Positions 10,299-22,162 of a stretch of DNA of 64,000 nucleotides are shown here, in pieces. The translations under genes were made by a program, and so were the position numbers. Each line of letters begins with the position of its first letter. Positions within the stretch are counted from its first letter, which is position 1. A model generated the notes under the pieces. That model saw only the letters and a program-made list of their open reading frames with translations, was not told the origin of the DNA and did not search any database. The DNA is from Neonectria sp. B-13 (lineage: Eukaryota > Ascomycota > Sordariomycetes > Hypocreales > Nectriaceae): contig NOKP01000002.1 of the NCBI GenBank assembly GCA_002682825.1, positions 372,001 through 436,000 of the forward strand, read 5' to 3'.

Positions 10299-11349
10299 GG
10301 TGTAGAAGAAAAGGCGTTAAAGCGAGTTTTGCGATGGCATGGCTACACATTGACAGGTTGATTTGCAGGTGGTAAACTAATATATGGAGCATGGACGTTC
10401 TGATCATCCGACTGATAGACACCGGGGGCCCCCCCTACGCTTGATAGGAGAGCCATTTGTTAGATTTCGTTTAAATTCAAGATCTCCTCCGTGACAGCAG
10501 TTTGACCTGACATGGGAAGCGCGATGCTTTGGCCGAGGTGAGGATGACATTGTGGGGAGGTATCAGGGAGGGGCAGTACGAACGAAGTGGGCCGGGGATG
10601 AACGAGGGCGGAACGAGAATTAAACGAGCATTCTACGAGATTATCAACTGAACGAGTTTACGCTAGCCGCAATGAGATACAGGGGTGACCTCCTGGTTTA
10701 TTATGATACGACTCCGAGCTTCGCATCCTCTTCCCAGCACCAAGGCATAATATGGGACCCGCCCCTACGACTATGCCGTGTACTTCATAACTAGTGGAAG
10801 AAACACCTCGCATCGAGTACCTTTCAGAAGTATCTGTTAGTGGAAAGACGAAATGGTTAGTCGTTCTTGGAGGAGGAGGCTCTCCAGTGGCCCTTACCCC
10901 TGATACATGGCGAGGTCTAATAATAACCCCGACAAGGCGTTCTCGAAGATGGCGGTAATGTCTTCCACGGCCTTGACGTTGACCAATAGCAGAGAACAGC
11001 TGAGAGATGTTGATTGTCCATTTATGTCCCTCTTGATGCGCACAATCGTGTTAAAAGGGCCACTCCCCCAATCTTTGCAAGTTCCCAAAGTGTCCATGGT
11101 CTTTCTTCAGTGTATTCATTTTCTCTGATCCCGTCATTACACGCCCATTCCTTGGAACGTCTTCTTCAATTTCTTTCATTCAAAGTCTTTCCATCTATCC
11201 ATCCCGTCGTTCCTTGTACTTGGATCTTCTGGCAAAGATCCTCAATCTACTCATCGTTCCCGTCGATCAACGTGCTATTCATCCTCCGCCTCTCCGATCA
11301 CTTCATCTTCTTCTTCTTTTCTTATTTCCTCCTTCGACAAACTCCAAGC
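10299..11349. other. Intergenic between TF2 and RTA1-like gene
   Basis: Divergent promoter region of ~1 kb. It carries the AACGAG cluster at 10580-10661. The stretch 11120-11345 upstream of the RTA1-like ATG is strongly pyrimidine-rich (CT tracts), as in many fungal promoters and 5' leaders. No gene was recognised. Confidence 0.5.
10580..10661. repeat. Cluster of AACGA(G/A) boxes upstream of TF2
   Basis: AACGAAG, GAACGAGGG, GAACGAG, TTAAACGAG and GAACGAG follow one another with irregular spacing, 280-365 bp upstream of the TF2 ATG. Each shares the AACGA core seen next to TF1, TF3 and GH43. Confidence 0.65.
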
Positions 11350-12377
11350 ATGCATCTTTTTGGCCGAGGCGCACCACCGCCGGAGGTAGGAGCACCATTC
11401 AAATTATATCACTACGATCCAACGATAGCGGGCGGCGTGATATTCGTGCTGCTGTTCCTCGGCACTACACTGTTGCATTTTTGGCAGCTCATCCGTGCAC
11501 GATGTTGGTTCATCATTCCAATGGCCATTGGCGGTATCTGTAAGTTGAGTTCTATCTACCACGATCGGAATTCCAAGACTGACGGTGGTGATTTCTGGCA
11601 GTCGAGATCATTGGATACGCAGCTCGGTGTAAGTCCGGTAAAGAGAGTCCAGATTGGACTCTTGGCCCCTATATCATCCAGGCTATTCTTCTGCTTGTAG
11701 CCCCGGCGCTATTTGCTGCGACGATCTACATGGAGCTTAGCCGAATCGTTGCTATGGTGGATGGTGAAGGACACGTCTTGATTCCCAAGAAGTGGATGAC
11801 AAAGATCTTCGTCGTTGGAGATGTCCTGTCTTTCATTTTCCAAGGTGGAGGTGAGTGTTTTCTCTTCCCATTCTTAGCATCGCTTTCGCCTCGCTGTAAG
11901 ACGAACTAACAATTCGAGTTTTTAGGTGGTGGTTACCAAGCTTCAGGAACCTTGGCAGCCTTGGATACCGGCGCTAAAGTAATTATCGGTGGCCTTTTCG
12001 TCCAGCTCATATGTTTCGGCGTCTTCATCGTTATCGCCGTCGCCTTTAATCGGTCCATTCTGGCATCCCCGACCGCCCGTTCCAGTACCGTTCCTTGGAA
12101 GAAGCACATGATGGTGCTTTATGTCGGTAGTATGCTCATTATGGTACGATCCGTCTTTAGGGCTGCCGAGTACCTACAGGGCTTTAATGGGTATTTGCTC
12201 AGCCATGAAATGTACTTGTACATTTTTGACGCTACGCTGATGTTCCTTGTCATGGTGCTCTTTAACTGGATACATCCGGCTGAGATCGCAGCTAGCCTCA
12301 GTGGGATGGATACGAGCGATGCCTGGAAGATGGGCCCGGTTCCAAGCTATCATCGCCGCTTGGGGTCAGATGTCTGA
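11350..12377 (+). CDS. RTA1-like lipid-translocating membrane protein
   Basis: Exons 11350-11539, 11602-11850 and 11926-12377 join to 296 aa; the second intron has a textbook CTAAC branch site. The protein is hydrophobic with about seven membrane segments. It has the RTA1-family patterns LYHYDPTIAGGVIF near the N-terminus, APALFAATIYMELSRIV in the middle and FIFQGGGGYQASG across exons 2 and 3. RTA1/RSB1 proteins confer resistance to 7-aminocholesterol and azoles or move long-chain bases across the plasma membrane. The C-terminal tail is short and soluble. Its position among Upc2-like regulators and a sterol-glucosyltransferase-type gene fits a membrane-lipid theme. Substrate is not deducible. 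Confidence 0.92.
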
Positions 12378-12566
12378 AGTCCACAAATAGGATCATGCTG
12401 CTTTTGGACTAGTATGTCTATCTCTGGTGTTTGAATTAGGTCATTAGTGAAAGCAAGTTGGGAGGAGAATGCGGTCATGGATTATAGACTGAAGAGATTT
12501 GGGTTGGTTTGGCGTCGGTGTCCATATGTATTATTATCATTGTCGAAGAACAGCAAATATCCATTC

Positions 12567-13918
12567 TCAAGTCCAGCTCAGTCCAACGACTTGGGCCGGC
12601 CATGCAATCCACGACCTCCAGTAACTCCCCAATAAATCATCAACCACCTCGATAATATCCCTTCCCCACCCCTCCATGAGCCAACAATCATCCACTGTAT
12701 GTAGCAAAGCGCCGAAGAAAGCAAACAAGATTAGGGCCGGAGGCTGTCGTTGGTGTAAAAGCGCAAAGAACGCCTTAGGGGCGAAATGGATGAACATTAA
12801 CGGACCGGATGAGGATCTATTATATCCCCATTTTCCTAAGGCTTCAGCGTCCATACTCTCAAACTGAACCATGTATAGTTTAGATTTCCTAAGAACCCAT
12901 AACACTTCATCATATGTCTGCGCATCGATGGTGTGCTCCCACGAACTTCGAGCTTGGCGGAAATACTTGTCGTCGACGGTGGGACTCTTGTCAGGGTCTA
13001 GCTCAAACCAGTTCCCCACGCTCATAATCTGAGCCAAAGGCCCCGTTTTCAGCAGATTATGAGTCGGCTGCAGCACAGCTTCGATACCCTGAATCATAGG
13101 TATCCATTCAGCACCAAGGATCCGGTCTTTCTGGCTATTAAGCCTCCCATTATCTTCGACGTCATCACTAAGCCGCCCTGATATGCCGAAGACGTACAGA
13201 AGGTTGATTAATGACCAGACGAATAGGGCATCGCTATTGGCGCTGCTCACATGGCCAATTACTTCTTGAAACCCCTGCACGGCTTGAGTGTGGTGGCGGG
13301 CCGCATCCACCATGTGGCTATTCTTATCAGATCGGTTCAGGTATGCAAGATGGAGTGCAGCCAGACTAAGGATAGCATGCATGACGAACGGGTGCTTAAA
13401 CGCGATGTTTGGCAACATGACTTGCCAGAAAACCGACGATTCTGGGCTGTTGAAGATGTCGAGGCTGGTAGACATCGTCCAGTGGTGAAGGAGGGCCATG
13501 TCCCGGATTCCAAAACGGGTCGTCGGGGTACTTTGCGAGGGAGAAACAGCCTGACCTGGGCTCAGAACGGAAGGGGGACTTGAAGAGCTTTGAGAAAGGC
13601 GATGTTGTTCTAGTCGTTGTATCAAAGCTGTTCTTGGCGAGGGCCGTTCAGACGGCACGCGAACTACTTCGGGATATTGGCAATGAAAACCGCGACGAAC
13701 GCAGGCTCGGCAGTTCGGTCTCTCTTCGCCACACTATTACGACAGATCAGTGGGCTGCACGAGTGGATCTGGTGCGAACGAAATGAAACCAAAGTAGTGA
13801 ACTATGCCCCCACCTTAACTCGGCGTTTCCTGCAGTCCGCACAACCCGTCTTGGACTTCCTATGTGGTCTGCGGGGTTTGATGTAAGCGACATCTGACGC
13901 CTCCTCCAGGGAAGCCAT
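12567..13918 (-). CDS. Zn2Cys6 transcription factor, Upc2-like (paralogue 3)
   Basis: Exons 13918-13814 and 13733-12567, with an 80-bp intron at the same place inside the zinc cluster as in paralogue 1, give 423 aa. Cysteines at 26, 29, 36, 43, 46 and 53 are all present, after PRRPHRKSKTG. The regulatory domain starts LLHHWTMSTSLDI and includes HPFVMHAILSLAALHLAYL and DRILGAEWIPMIQGIEAVLQP. The two genes are similar almost end to end, so they arose by duplication. It should be a nuclear sequence-specific regulator. Upstream lie AACGAG boxes and a perfect decamer array, candidates for self- or cross-regulation. Only 189 bp separate its 3' end from the convergent RTA1-like gene. Confidence 0.9.
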
Positions 13919-14052
13919 ACGTCGGCGTGGCGTGTGTAGGTTGTAGGTGGTAGGTGGGACAGGGTAAGCGAGGGCCCTCGGGCAAGGCGATGCTGGGGAA
14001 GAACCACACGACAAAACGGCTCCTTAACGAGGCAGAGGTAATGATCGAGGAG

Positions 14053-14165
14053 AGAACGAGAAGAAAGGTAGAAGAGAGAGGAGATAAACGAGGGCGAGGA
14101 AGTTAGGATCAAGGGAACGAGGCTAAGCGAGGCTGTGCAGGGTTAAATGAGGTTAACGAGCGAGC
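14053..14165. repeat. AACGAG box cluster upstream of TF3
   Basis: AACGAG occurs near 14055, 14086 (as TAAACGAG), 14115 and 14155, mixed with GCGAG variants. The cluster is 135-250 bp upstream of the TF3 ATG. Confidence 0.65.
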
Positions 14166-14260
14166 AGTGGATCGTGGACATGACGCACAGTGTGCCACGT
14201 GCACGCCCCTCTGCCAGGTCCAGTGTATCCGTATGTTTATCTACAGTCAAGCGGGCGGCC

Positions 14261-14310
14261 CTCGTTTAACCTCGTTTAACACCGTTTAACCTCGTTTGAC
14301 CTCGTTTAAT
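14261..14310. repeat. Five perfect-register decamers, consensus CTCGTTTAAC
   Basis: Five consecutive 10-mers: CTCGTTTAAC twice, ACCGTTTAAC, CTCGTTTGAC and CTCGTTTAAT. Each contains the TCGTTTA-like core; TCGTATA is the yeast Upc2 sterol-response element. The array sits ~345 bp upstream of TF3 and 1.35 kb upstream of GH3. Confidence 0.85.
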
Positions 14311-15664
14311 CTCCTTTTCCCCCCAACTCCTTGTACTATACCCTTGATCAGACGTTCGAAGAAAAAACACACGACGCAGGCCACATGGAAAGAAGGCCGA
14401 AACCGGTTGTGCCAACTTCTGGAAACGGTAAATTTAATGCGGGGAGATGGGGGCCTTCAATGTTCCTTCGCAATTGTTAGAGTCTGGGGGAACAACATGT
14501 GCGAGCTCCGGGGTCAATCGACTTTCACGTTTGCCAATAACACAGTGACGCTAGACATTCACATCCAACGATCAAACACCTCTTATCAGTGACGTATCGC
14601 ATCTATCGCCTGGGAGGTCGAAGCTGCCTTTATATGGGCCTACAGACGCATCGACGGCTTCCTACCTCTCCTGCAACAGCCAACTCGGGAACCTTTGGCT
14701 CTTCTCGCACCCTTGCGGCTTCATCAACAACAAGTGATGCAGAGCTGTGCTAACCATAGTATGTATGAGGTTCATGGGCGGATGGATGAGGAGCGCAAAA
14801 GCCTGGATCTAGAGGCCGGCTAACGAGATGGGCATGGATGGCACCAAAAAGGTTGACCCAGGAGAGTAATCGCGCGGTGCAGATGGTAGTAGTATCACGC
14901 TCGAGATCATGCTTGAGATCACGCTTGAAATCATGCTTCAGATGTACTTGGTTCTCCGGTCAAGGAGGAGACCTGGCTGGCATCCCGAAAGTCTTTCGTG
15001 ATGGCCGAGAGCATTGATACGCGCTGACGTTCTCTGAGCCGTACTCCCGACTCATGTGTGTGCTACTGCGCGCCATGGTTCCTAGCGTGGGGCACGCAAA
15101 AGGATTACAGGGACGTGGAGCTCTGCCAGGAACGCCGATTCCCGCGTACTTGGTCCCATGGTATCCCAAGTTCATGCCACAAAGCACAGCCGTCGATATG
15201 CCAAGGTAGAGTAACAAGGATGATTATGCCAAGCCCGAAGACACCGGGGAGCGTGAGTAGTTGAGCTGGCCTGGATAATTTCGCGTACCCTCTTCGTACA
15301 AGTCGGCGTAGCTCGCTCCGTTATTTCCCCACGATCAACCCGTCCATAAGTTACCCCGTAGTAGTTCCTCACTGCGTCGGGTGACCTGCTCCACACGGCG
15401 AAGCTACGACAAACCACTCCTGGGCCTCCAAACCACCGGGCCGAATACATCTTGTTCTGGCAAGGTCTAGGGAGTGGCATGGCTTCACCCATCTCGGCAT
15501 CACATCAGCTGCCCCGGGGTTTGTACAGCTTTCCTGGGCTAGACTAGCCGCGTGTGCACGATTTGCCAAGCGAGAGCTGCGGCATAAATACACGAGAGCC
15601 CCTTGACTCTATATTCTCATGTCATCAGGAGGAAGCTATCTCTCGCCTTTCAACTTCTCAAACC

Positions 15665-18230
15665 ATGCGGTCTCTAAGATTCGGCCTCCTAGTGGCTTGG
15701 TTCGCTGCGGAATGTAGTGGCCTCCAAAATGGCCATTTCGATACCGTACCAACATTCCCGACCCGTACTTTGCATCTGCTCTTTGCTTGCAGTGATGATA
15801 CTGACGATCCATAGCCGAGTCGGATGGTGAAGGCTGGGATGCTGCCTTTGTAAAGGCGCAAGAGGCCGTCGCCTCTCTCAACTTGACGCAAAAGGTCAGC
15901 CTGACGACAGGAAGCGTTCTTGGAGCCCAGTGCAACGGCAATATCGCTCCTATCCCCGAGGTCAACTTTACTGGCCTCTGCCTCGCCGATGGCCCCGTCT
16001 CTGGTACACTTCCTCTCCGGATCCGGCTGCTGAGTCTAATGCTAACGTGTCCCTGCTAGTCCGTATCGCAGATCTTGTTACCGTCTTTCCTGCTGGCCTC
16101 ACAACCGCCGCGACTTGGGATCGAGAGCTGATGTATCAACGTGGGCGGGCACTCGGAACCGAGTTCCGCGGCAAGGGAGCCCATGTCCATCTTGGGTATG
16201 TCGATGGCCGTCTAGTTGGCTCCGCTTGAGACTGACAAACTTTCAGGCCTAGTGCCGGAGCCTTGGGCCGTCATCCCCTTGGTGGCCGCAACTGGGAGAG
16301 CTTCTCTCCCGACCCTTATCTTACCGGTGTTGCTATGGAGCACACCATCACCGGCATTCAGGAGATGGGTGTTCAGGCCTGCGCCAAGCACTACATCGGT
16401 AATGAGCAGGAGACGCAGCGTTCAAACACCTTCACCGAGGATAGGCTCGAGGTTGAAGCTATCTCGTCCAACATCGACGACCGGACCATGCACGAGCTCT
16501 ACCTGTGGCCGTTTGCCAACGCAGTCAAGTCCGGCGTGGCGTCGGTCATGTGCAGTTACAATAGGGTCAATCAAACCTATTCCTGCGAGAACTCCAAGCT
16601 GCAGAACGGGCTGTTGAAGCAAGAACTGGGCTTCCAGGGATATGTCGTCTCGGATTGGTTTGCGACTCACTCGGGCGTGGCCTCGGTCAAGGGCGGCTTG
16701 GACATGACCATGCCAGGCCCGATGAGCAACGAGGTTGCCGCTATAATACCAAGTCCTTCGTATATGGGCGGCAACCTGACCCAGGCTGTCCTCAACGGGA
16801 CCATTGATGAGAGCAAGGTAGACGACATGGCTCGCCGCATCCTCACGCCGTACTTCTACCTCAAGCAAGACCAAGGCTTCCCGACCACGGATCCTTCAAC
16901 ATTCTTCGTCTTTGCGCGAACCTACAACTACCCCGATGCGATGCTTGCCGCCATGGGGCTAGACCCTGCCAAACCCCCGCCGGCCCGCGACGTCCGAGGC
17001 AATCACGCGAGCGTCGTCCGCAAGGTCGCCGCAGCCGGCACCGTCCTGCTCAAGAACACCAACGGCACTCTCCCCCTCAAGGCTCCCAAGGATGTGGGCG
17101 TCTTTGGTAACGCTGCTGCAGACGTGACTCAGGGCCTCACTTTTACCGGTGACGACAGCGGCCCCTGGGGCGCCAACATTGGCGCCTTGAGCGTCGGTGG
17201 TGGCTCTGGCGCCGGCCGACACACCCACATCATCTCGCCTCTGTATGCTATCCGCAACCGCACCGAGGCTACGCGAGGCCGCGTGCAGTATCTGCTAGAC
17301 AATGAGATGATCGTCAAGGACGACTTCACCTCGATTTTCCCCATACCCGAAGTCTGCATTGTCTTCCTCAAGAGTTGGTATCGCGAGGGCACCGACCGTC
17401 TCTCGTTTGAGAACGACTGGAACTCCACCACCATCGTTGAAAATGTTGCTCGGCGATGCCCCAACACTGTCGTCGTAACCCATTCGGGTGGCGTCAACAC
17501 TATGCCGTGGGCTGACAACCCCAACGTCACGGCCATCTTGGCGGCGCATTATCCGGGCCAGGAGAACGGCAACTCGCTTGTTGATGTCTTGTACGGCGAG
17601 ACGAATCCCTCTGGACGCTTGCCTTACACGATTCCCAAACACCCTAAGGATTACGACTTGCCCATCGTCAATATGACCGGGGATCGTGCACGTGAATCCT
17701 CATCCTGGCAATCTGACTTCACTGAGGGCTTGATGATTGACTACCGACATTTCGATGCTAGGAACATTACACCTTTGTACGAATTTGGATACGGCCTGAG
17801 CTACACCACCTACGAGATAGAGAGTCATCTCACTATCACGAGCAAGGTCAAAAACCTGACTGCTTTCCCTCCCCCTACCAATCGCACCTACGTTGGTGGC
17901 AACCCCAGTCTATGGAAGGAAGTTCTTGCTCTCAGCATTACGGTGAAGAATACTGGCGATGTGTCTGGTTCTCAAGTCGTCCAGCTCTATGTCACCTTTC
18001 CTGAGGAGGCGGTACCGAGCCACACGCCTCGGATGATTCTCCGTGGATTCGAGAAAGTCTTCCTGGAGCCCGGAGAGGCTAAGCCAGTTACTTTTTCGTT
18101 GATGCGTCGTGATCTGAGCTTCTGGAACACAACAGCTCAGGACTGGCAGCTTCCCACTGGCCAGATCAAGTTTTCTGTTGGGTTCAGTTCTAGGGATATC
18201 AAGTCCACCATCTCCGATATTACGCTGTAG
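15665..18230 (+). CDS. Secreted GH3 beta-glucosidase
   Basis: Exons 15665-15764, 15815-16003, 16060-16195 and 16247-18230 join in phase to 802 aa. A signal peptide covers about residues 1-19. The GH3 N-domain shows GLCLADGP, VFPAGLTTAATWDRELMYQRG, GGRNWESFSPDPYLTGV and VCSYNRVN-like SVMCSYNRVN, with the nucleophile Asp in VVSDWFATHSG. The C-terminal alpha/beta sandwich and a fibronectin-III-like domain follow (LYEFGYGLSYTTYE onward). It would hydrolyse cellobiose or other beta-glucosides outside the cell. The first donor (GTACTT) is weak, but only that choice keeps the frame into ESDGEGWDAAF. A second secreted carbohydrate enzyme, GH43, lies 7 kb away within the same repeat-bracketed block. 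Confidence 0.9.
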
Positions 18231-18290
18231 GAGTTGGCTTTGATTGCTCGACTATGCTCGCCCTATTCGAATCTCTCTGGATTTCCGATG

Positions 18291-18868
18291 TCCGTACGAG
18301 CAAAATTTGCCTTTCAAGATGTTTCCACAAGGGATTGACAGAAACGTTGATGCCTAATATGATCAGCTGACCTTGTATTCCTCCCCTCTATATCTCCTCA
18401 ATTCCCACCGGGTTCCGTAATACTCCGGCAGGGATTTCTCGGTAGAGGCCCAGCTCTGACTGCTAGAATAACTTTTCTTCAGAGTCTATTAACTCTTACA
18501 ACTTCATAGAGCGATATCCTAGTAGATCAATAGTGTACTCGACTACCATTACCAGAGACTTCTGATAGATCGGTGAACGATTGGTAGAATTCCTCCGCAT
18601 GAATAGTCCAAAATGCAAATGGGTTGTGGTACTAGGCCCTCTTGCCTATCCCGTGCCGTATTATTTTCCCTATCCGGTGGCTGAGCTATGCAATACGGTG
18701 ACGGCAGAGAGGCCCTTAGAACTTCCGGGCTCTCAGGCTTAGTGGTGATTATCAGTAGGTGAAAATCGCAATCTAGCGGACAAAGGTCTACGTCTAGCAT
18801 TTTAGCCTTTTTTACTCTTCAGGGCGACGCAGGCTATATTTCTCTCATGGCCTTCAACATCCTAGCAA
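18291..18868 (+). repeat. Dispersed repeat copy 2 (RIP-like)
   Basis: This copy aligns with 464-1150 in the same orientation and begins only 60 bp after the GH3 stop codon. It lacks ~100 bp found in copy 1. By eye most substitutions are transitions, as expected from repeat-induced point mutation, though a few transversions also occur. Confidence 0.75.
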
Positions 18869-21380
18869 GAGATGACATCCCACCTCTGAGTTTATTCACA
18901 GACGGACAAGATTGATAGCCTCATGGTTGTAGGAGAGTTAGTTGTTGAATTTGAGAATGGCCAGATTGTGAACGATATGTTTGCTTCGAGAGCGGTGGTG
19001 GCCGAATCGACTCCTGGAATAGGCCCGCAGCTTTCCCTCTTGGCCATCTGCATTGCAAGTTCAACACAGTCTTTGACTCATCTCACTTGTCAAGCTAACT
19101 ATGTATGTAGGACATGAGCCGGATGGGAAAGGCAGCACATGGGTAGGCTGCATCGCTGCAAGACAAATGGAAATTGGCCCTCATGTCACAGAGATGTCAG
19201 TTGTATGCCTCTGGATAGACTGTTGCACTCGACGCGTGGGACCATGCAAAGCGATCCTACTACACCCCAAGTATTTAGTTTCCACGCAAAGGGTTCATTC
19301 ACAGCAAACATGAATACAGTGAAGAAAAGTTCGATGAAGAGAAGAAGTCGTTCTGTACGTGTGTGGTTGTTTGTTGAGATGCTGAAAGTCAATTCCACTT
19401 GGCTTCGCATGAAGCCACAAGTTCACTAGATGCAGAAACAACGAGGTGGTGCCAGTTTCTTGTAAAGCAGGCTTGCCCGAAATGCCAGCCTCTACCTAGA
19501 CTCGCCTCCTACGCTCAGGACGGTGTAGCCGGGAAAATACGCACTTGGGATGTTTGCCTAATCGGGACCCATGCTCACGTTCACAGGGGCTTGGTTGGTC
19601 CTAGCAGCTCTCATCGAATCCGCATCCACACACACCGTAACGAGACATTTGAAACATTCGACGTCCAGCGCGAGGGTGTCAGCATGTCGGCGATCTGTGT
19701 TGAGATTATCTGCAATGCTTGTTCAGTTGTAATCCGGGAGTCGGCTCACCCAGCTCGCAGCTAAGTAAATGCAGGTAATAGCATGATTGATGCAGGGACT
19801 AACAAGTTTGGTAGTGTTAAATAAGGTTGCATGGATCTCCTCATCAAGTGGGCTGTGCCTTGTCAGGGGTGATGACGAAGCCAGTCACTTCACCTTGCAA
19901 AAACGAGGTGACCTGATTGTACGCTTGTCAACTTTCTTAGCATAAAGGGTCACAACCTAAACTCGCCTGACCAAGGCCCGTGTGCACGGCAAAGGTGTGG
20001 ATGCCCTGGGCGGGATCCGGTGAATCTGTCTCTAAATGATTGCTAAAGCGATTCATTGGGATGCTTTGTTTTGCATGATGCATGATTCCGCTGTCAACAT
20101 TATTTTCCATTGTCACCTGAGGTTCTGTAACTTGATATTGTTCTGCATTGGATTTAGAAAGAAGGCAAGGTCCCCCCCTCCCCTACAAACAGTACCAAAA
20201 CTAAATAATAGTCTTGCAGTCACACACGCAATTAAGGTTGACAGCGAGGCGAATGCAAGTGAAACCGCCGCCTCCAACGACTTTAAGGAAACAAACCCTG
20301 ATGCCCCAGGAATGTTCTCACTTTGCAGGGTCTGCCTGGTCAGCGATTATTTTGTTATCCGGCCGACCCGGAAAGCTTGCACGGTCAGGTACCGGGAGGG
20401 CTGCCAAGTGTATCTCTTCAGAAGTCGTTCAACATTGTAACTTCGTTTTTGAATGCTTCATTCGAGCCTTTGTAGCACCCTATATTCGAAACGAACACGA
20501 ACCAGACGAGCCATTTACCAACTCATTCGCCTTTTCACTGGCTCACACCTGCCTTTCTTAGCCTAGCTGGTCTTATGCATCTCGGATAGGAGCTTGTGGA
20601 GCCATAACGGTGAAGATCCTCACAGCCCGGACAATGCGCCAATGGAAACAGAAAGGCCACCAAGCGAGTAGGTATTTCCTTGACCATAAACCCACAGGCT
20701 TTATTTGCCAAGCTTGTTGAAAATTTTAGTTTATCCTTTCCATGGTAACAGCTTTTAATGGGCCAACTGCTAGAAAGAAAATGTTTTTCAAAGCTTATCC
20801 AGGTCGCTCGTCAACAACAACAGAACGGCCAAACTCTACGAGCTAGATTCTTCCCGCCTGATTAACACAAGCTATTCATCTCTCTATCTGAATCGTACAA
20901 CTTGGATACGGATGGCTTTGCTTTGATCCCCAGCAAACTTAAGCCATGCAGCAAGGATCTACAATATGACGTAACTTGCGAAACGTCAATATAGTAAACT
21001 CACTACAAATTGAAACACACTTTGGTGTCTCCGCGAATGTGCAGTTCGTACAACAGTCCTCATGGCGCCATGGTGGCCGTATAGCAACAGGATCTTGTTC
21101 TACCAAAGCTCCTCGCGCTAGCCTCCAATCGATTTACATGTGAAGGAGAGCCTCGTATTTCATTCAGTGAACAGGGGATGGCAACTGAGACGCATCGTAT
21201 CCGAAGCATCAAGACCAACTTATACGGAACTCAAAATATGCAGGAGGTCTTCTTGACCAAACGTCTATAAAAGCTGCCCCAAGCCCTGAATAAACACCGT
21301 CTCTCTCATCGATCAACTTGTCCACAGAGCATTAACCCTCTTACATCAGTTTCATCTCACTATTCTCATTACCCGTAACC
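18869..21380. other. Gene-poor region, 2.5 kb
   Basis: Only short unconvincing reading frames are present, with no family motif and no in-phase exon series. Base composition is mixed, with A/T-rich patches near 20690-21010. It probably contains decayed sequence following the repeat. The last ~150 bp are the NLP promoter. Confidence 0.45.
21266..21272 (+). promoter_or_regulatory. TATA box of the NLP gene
   Basis: TATAAAA lies 115 bp upstream of the ATG at 21381, a usual distance in fungi. A CT-rich leader follows it. Confidence 0.55.
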
Positions 21381-22162
21381 ATGCGTTCCGTTACCATTCT
21401 GTCCGTATTGGCCCTTTTTGGCGTCGCCAACAGTACTCCAGTCGATGTTGCACTTCAGGCACGGGCGGTCGTTCCCCACGATTCGCTGGGTCCTGTGCAG
21501 CCTAGGACTCAAGGCGGAAAGATTGGCGGTGCCATGGAGCGATTTCAACCCTTCCTCCACATCGCTCATGGTTGCCAACCATACACTGCTGTGAACGATC
21601 AGGGTGATACAAGGTAAAAGCGAATATTATCATTTTCCGTCCTAAAGCTAATTGTATCTATAGCGGCGGTCTTCAGGACTCAGGCAACCCCAGTGCAGGT
21701 TGCGGTGACAGGAACAAAGGACAGACGTATGTCCGAGCAGCCTGGCACAAGGGAAAGTTCGCTATTATGTATGCCTGGTACTTCCCCAAGGACCAGCCGG
21801 TTGCTGGTAACGTCGTCGGCGGCCACCGTCACGACTGGGAGAGTGCTGTCGTTTGGATTGACAACCCGGAGAACGCCAATCCCCAAATCGTTGGGTTTGC
21901 TGCCTCAGGTCACGGTGACTACGCCAAAACAACCAAGCCAATCCGAGATGGTGATAAGGTGAAAGTTGAATACTTCACGCAACTGGGGCTGAACCATCGC
22001 CTGCAAACCACCAACACCAAGGGTGATACTCACTGGCTTCTACAGTGGGAGTCTATGACCGCCAATGCCAGGACTGCCCTTCAAAATGCCAACTTTGGTA
22101 GCGCCAATGTGCCTTTCAAGAACGGCAACTTCGTCAATAATCTGGATAAGGCTTTCATCTAA
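21381..22162 (+). CDS. NPP1/NLP-family secreted protein (necrosis and ethylene-inducing type)
   Basis: Exons 21381-21613 and 21664-22162 give 243 aa, the usual NLP length. A signal peptide covers about residues 1-19. The family heptapeptide GHRHDWE is intact and preceded by MYAWYFPKDQP, the usual context. Two cysteines in the N-terminal half (HGCQPY and the downstream SAGCGD) identify a type 1 NLP. Type 1 NLPs are secreted, bind plant sphingolipids and can damage eudicot plasma membranes; some family members are non-cytolytic and act only as immunity-triggering patterns. Key metal-binding positions look conserved, but activity cannot be judged from sequence. A clear TATA box precedes the gene. 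Confidence 0.93.

Larger units (their letters stand above)
13919..15664. other. Long intergenic region between TF3 and GH3
   Basis: About 1.75 kb with no gene I can support. It holds the AACGAG cluster (14053-14165), the CTCGTTTAAC array (14261-14310) and, near 14900-14940, short repeats of (G)AGATCA(C/T)GCTTGA. A CATAAATA TATA-like element lies near 15583, about 80 bp before the GH3 start codon. Confidence 0.5.
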
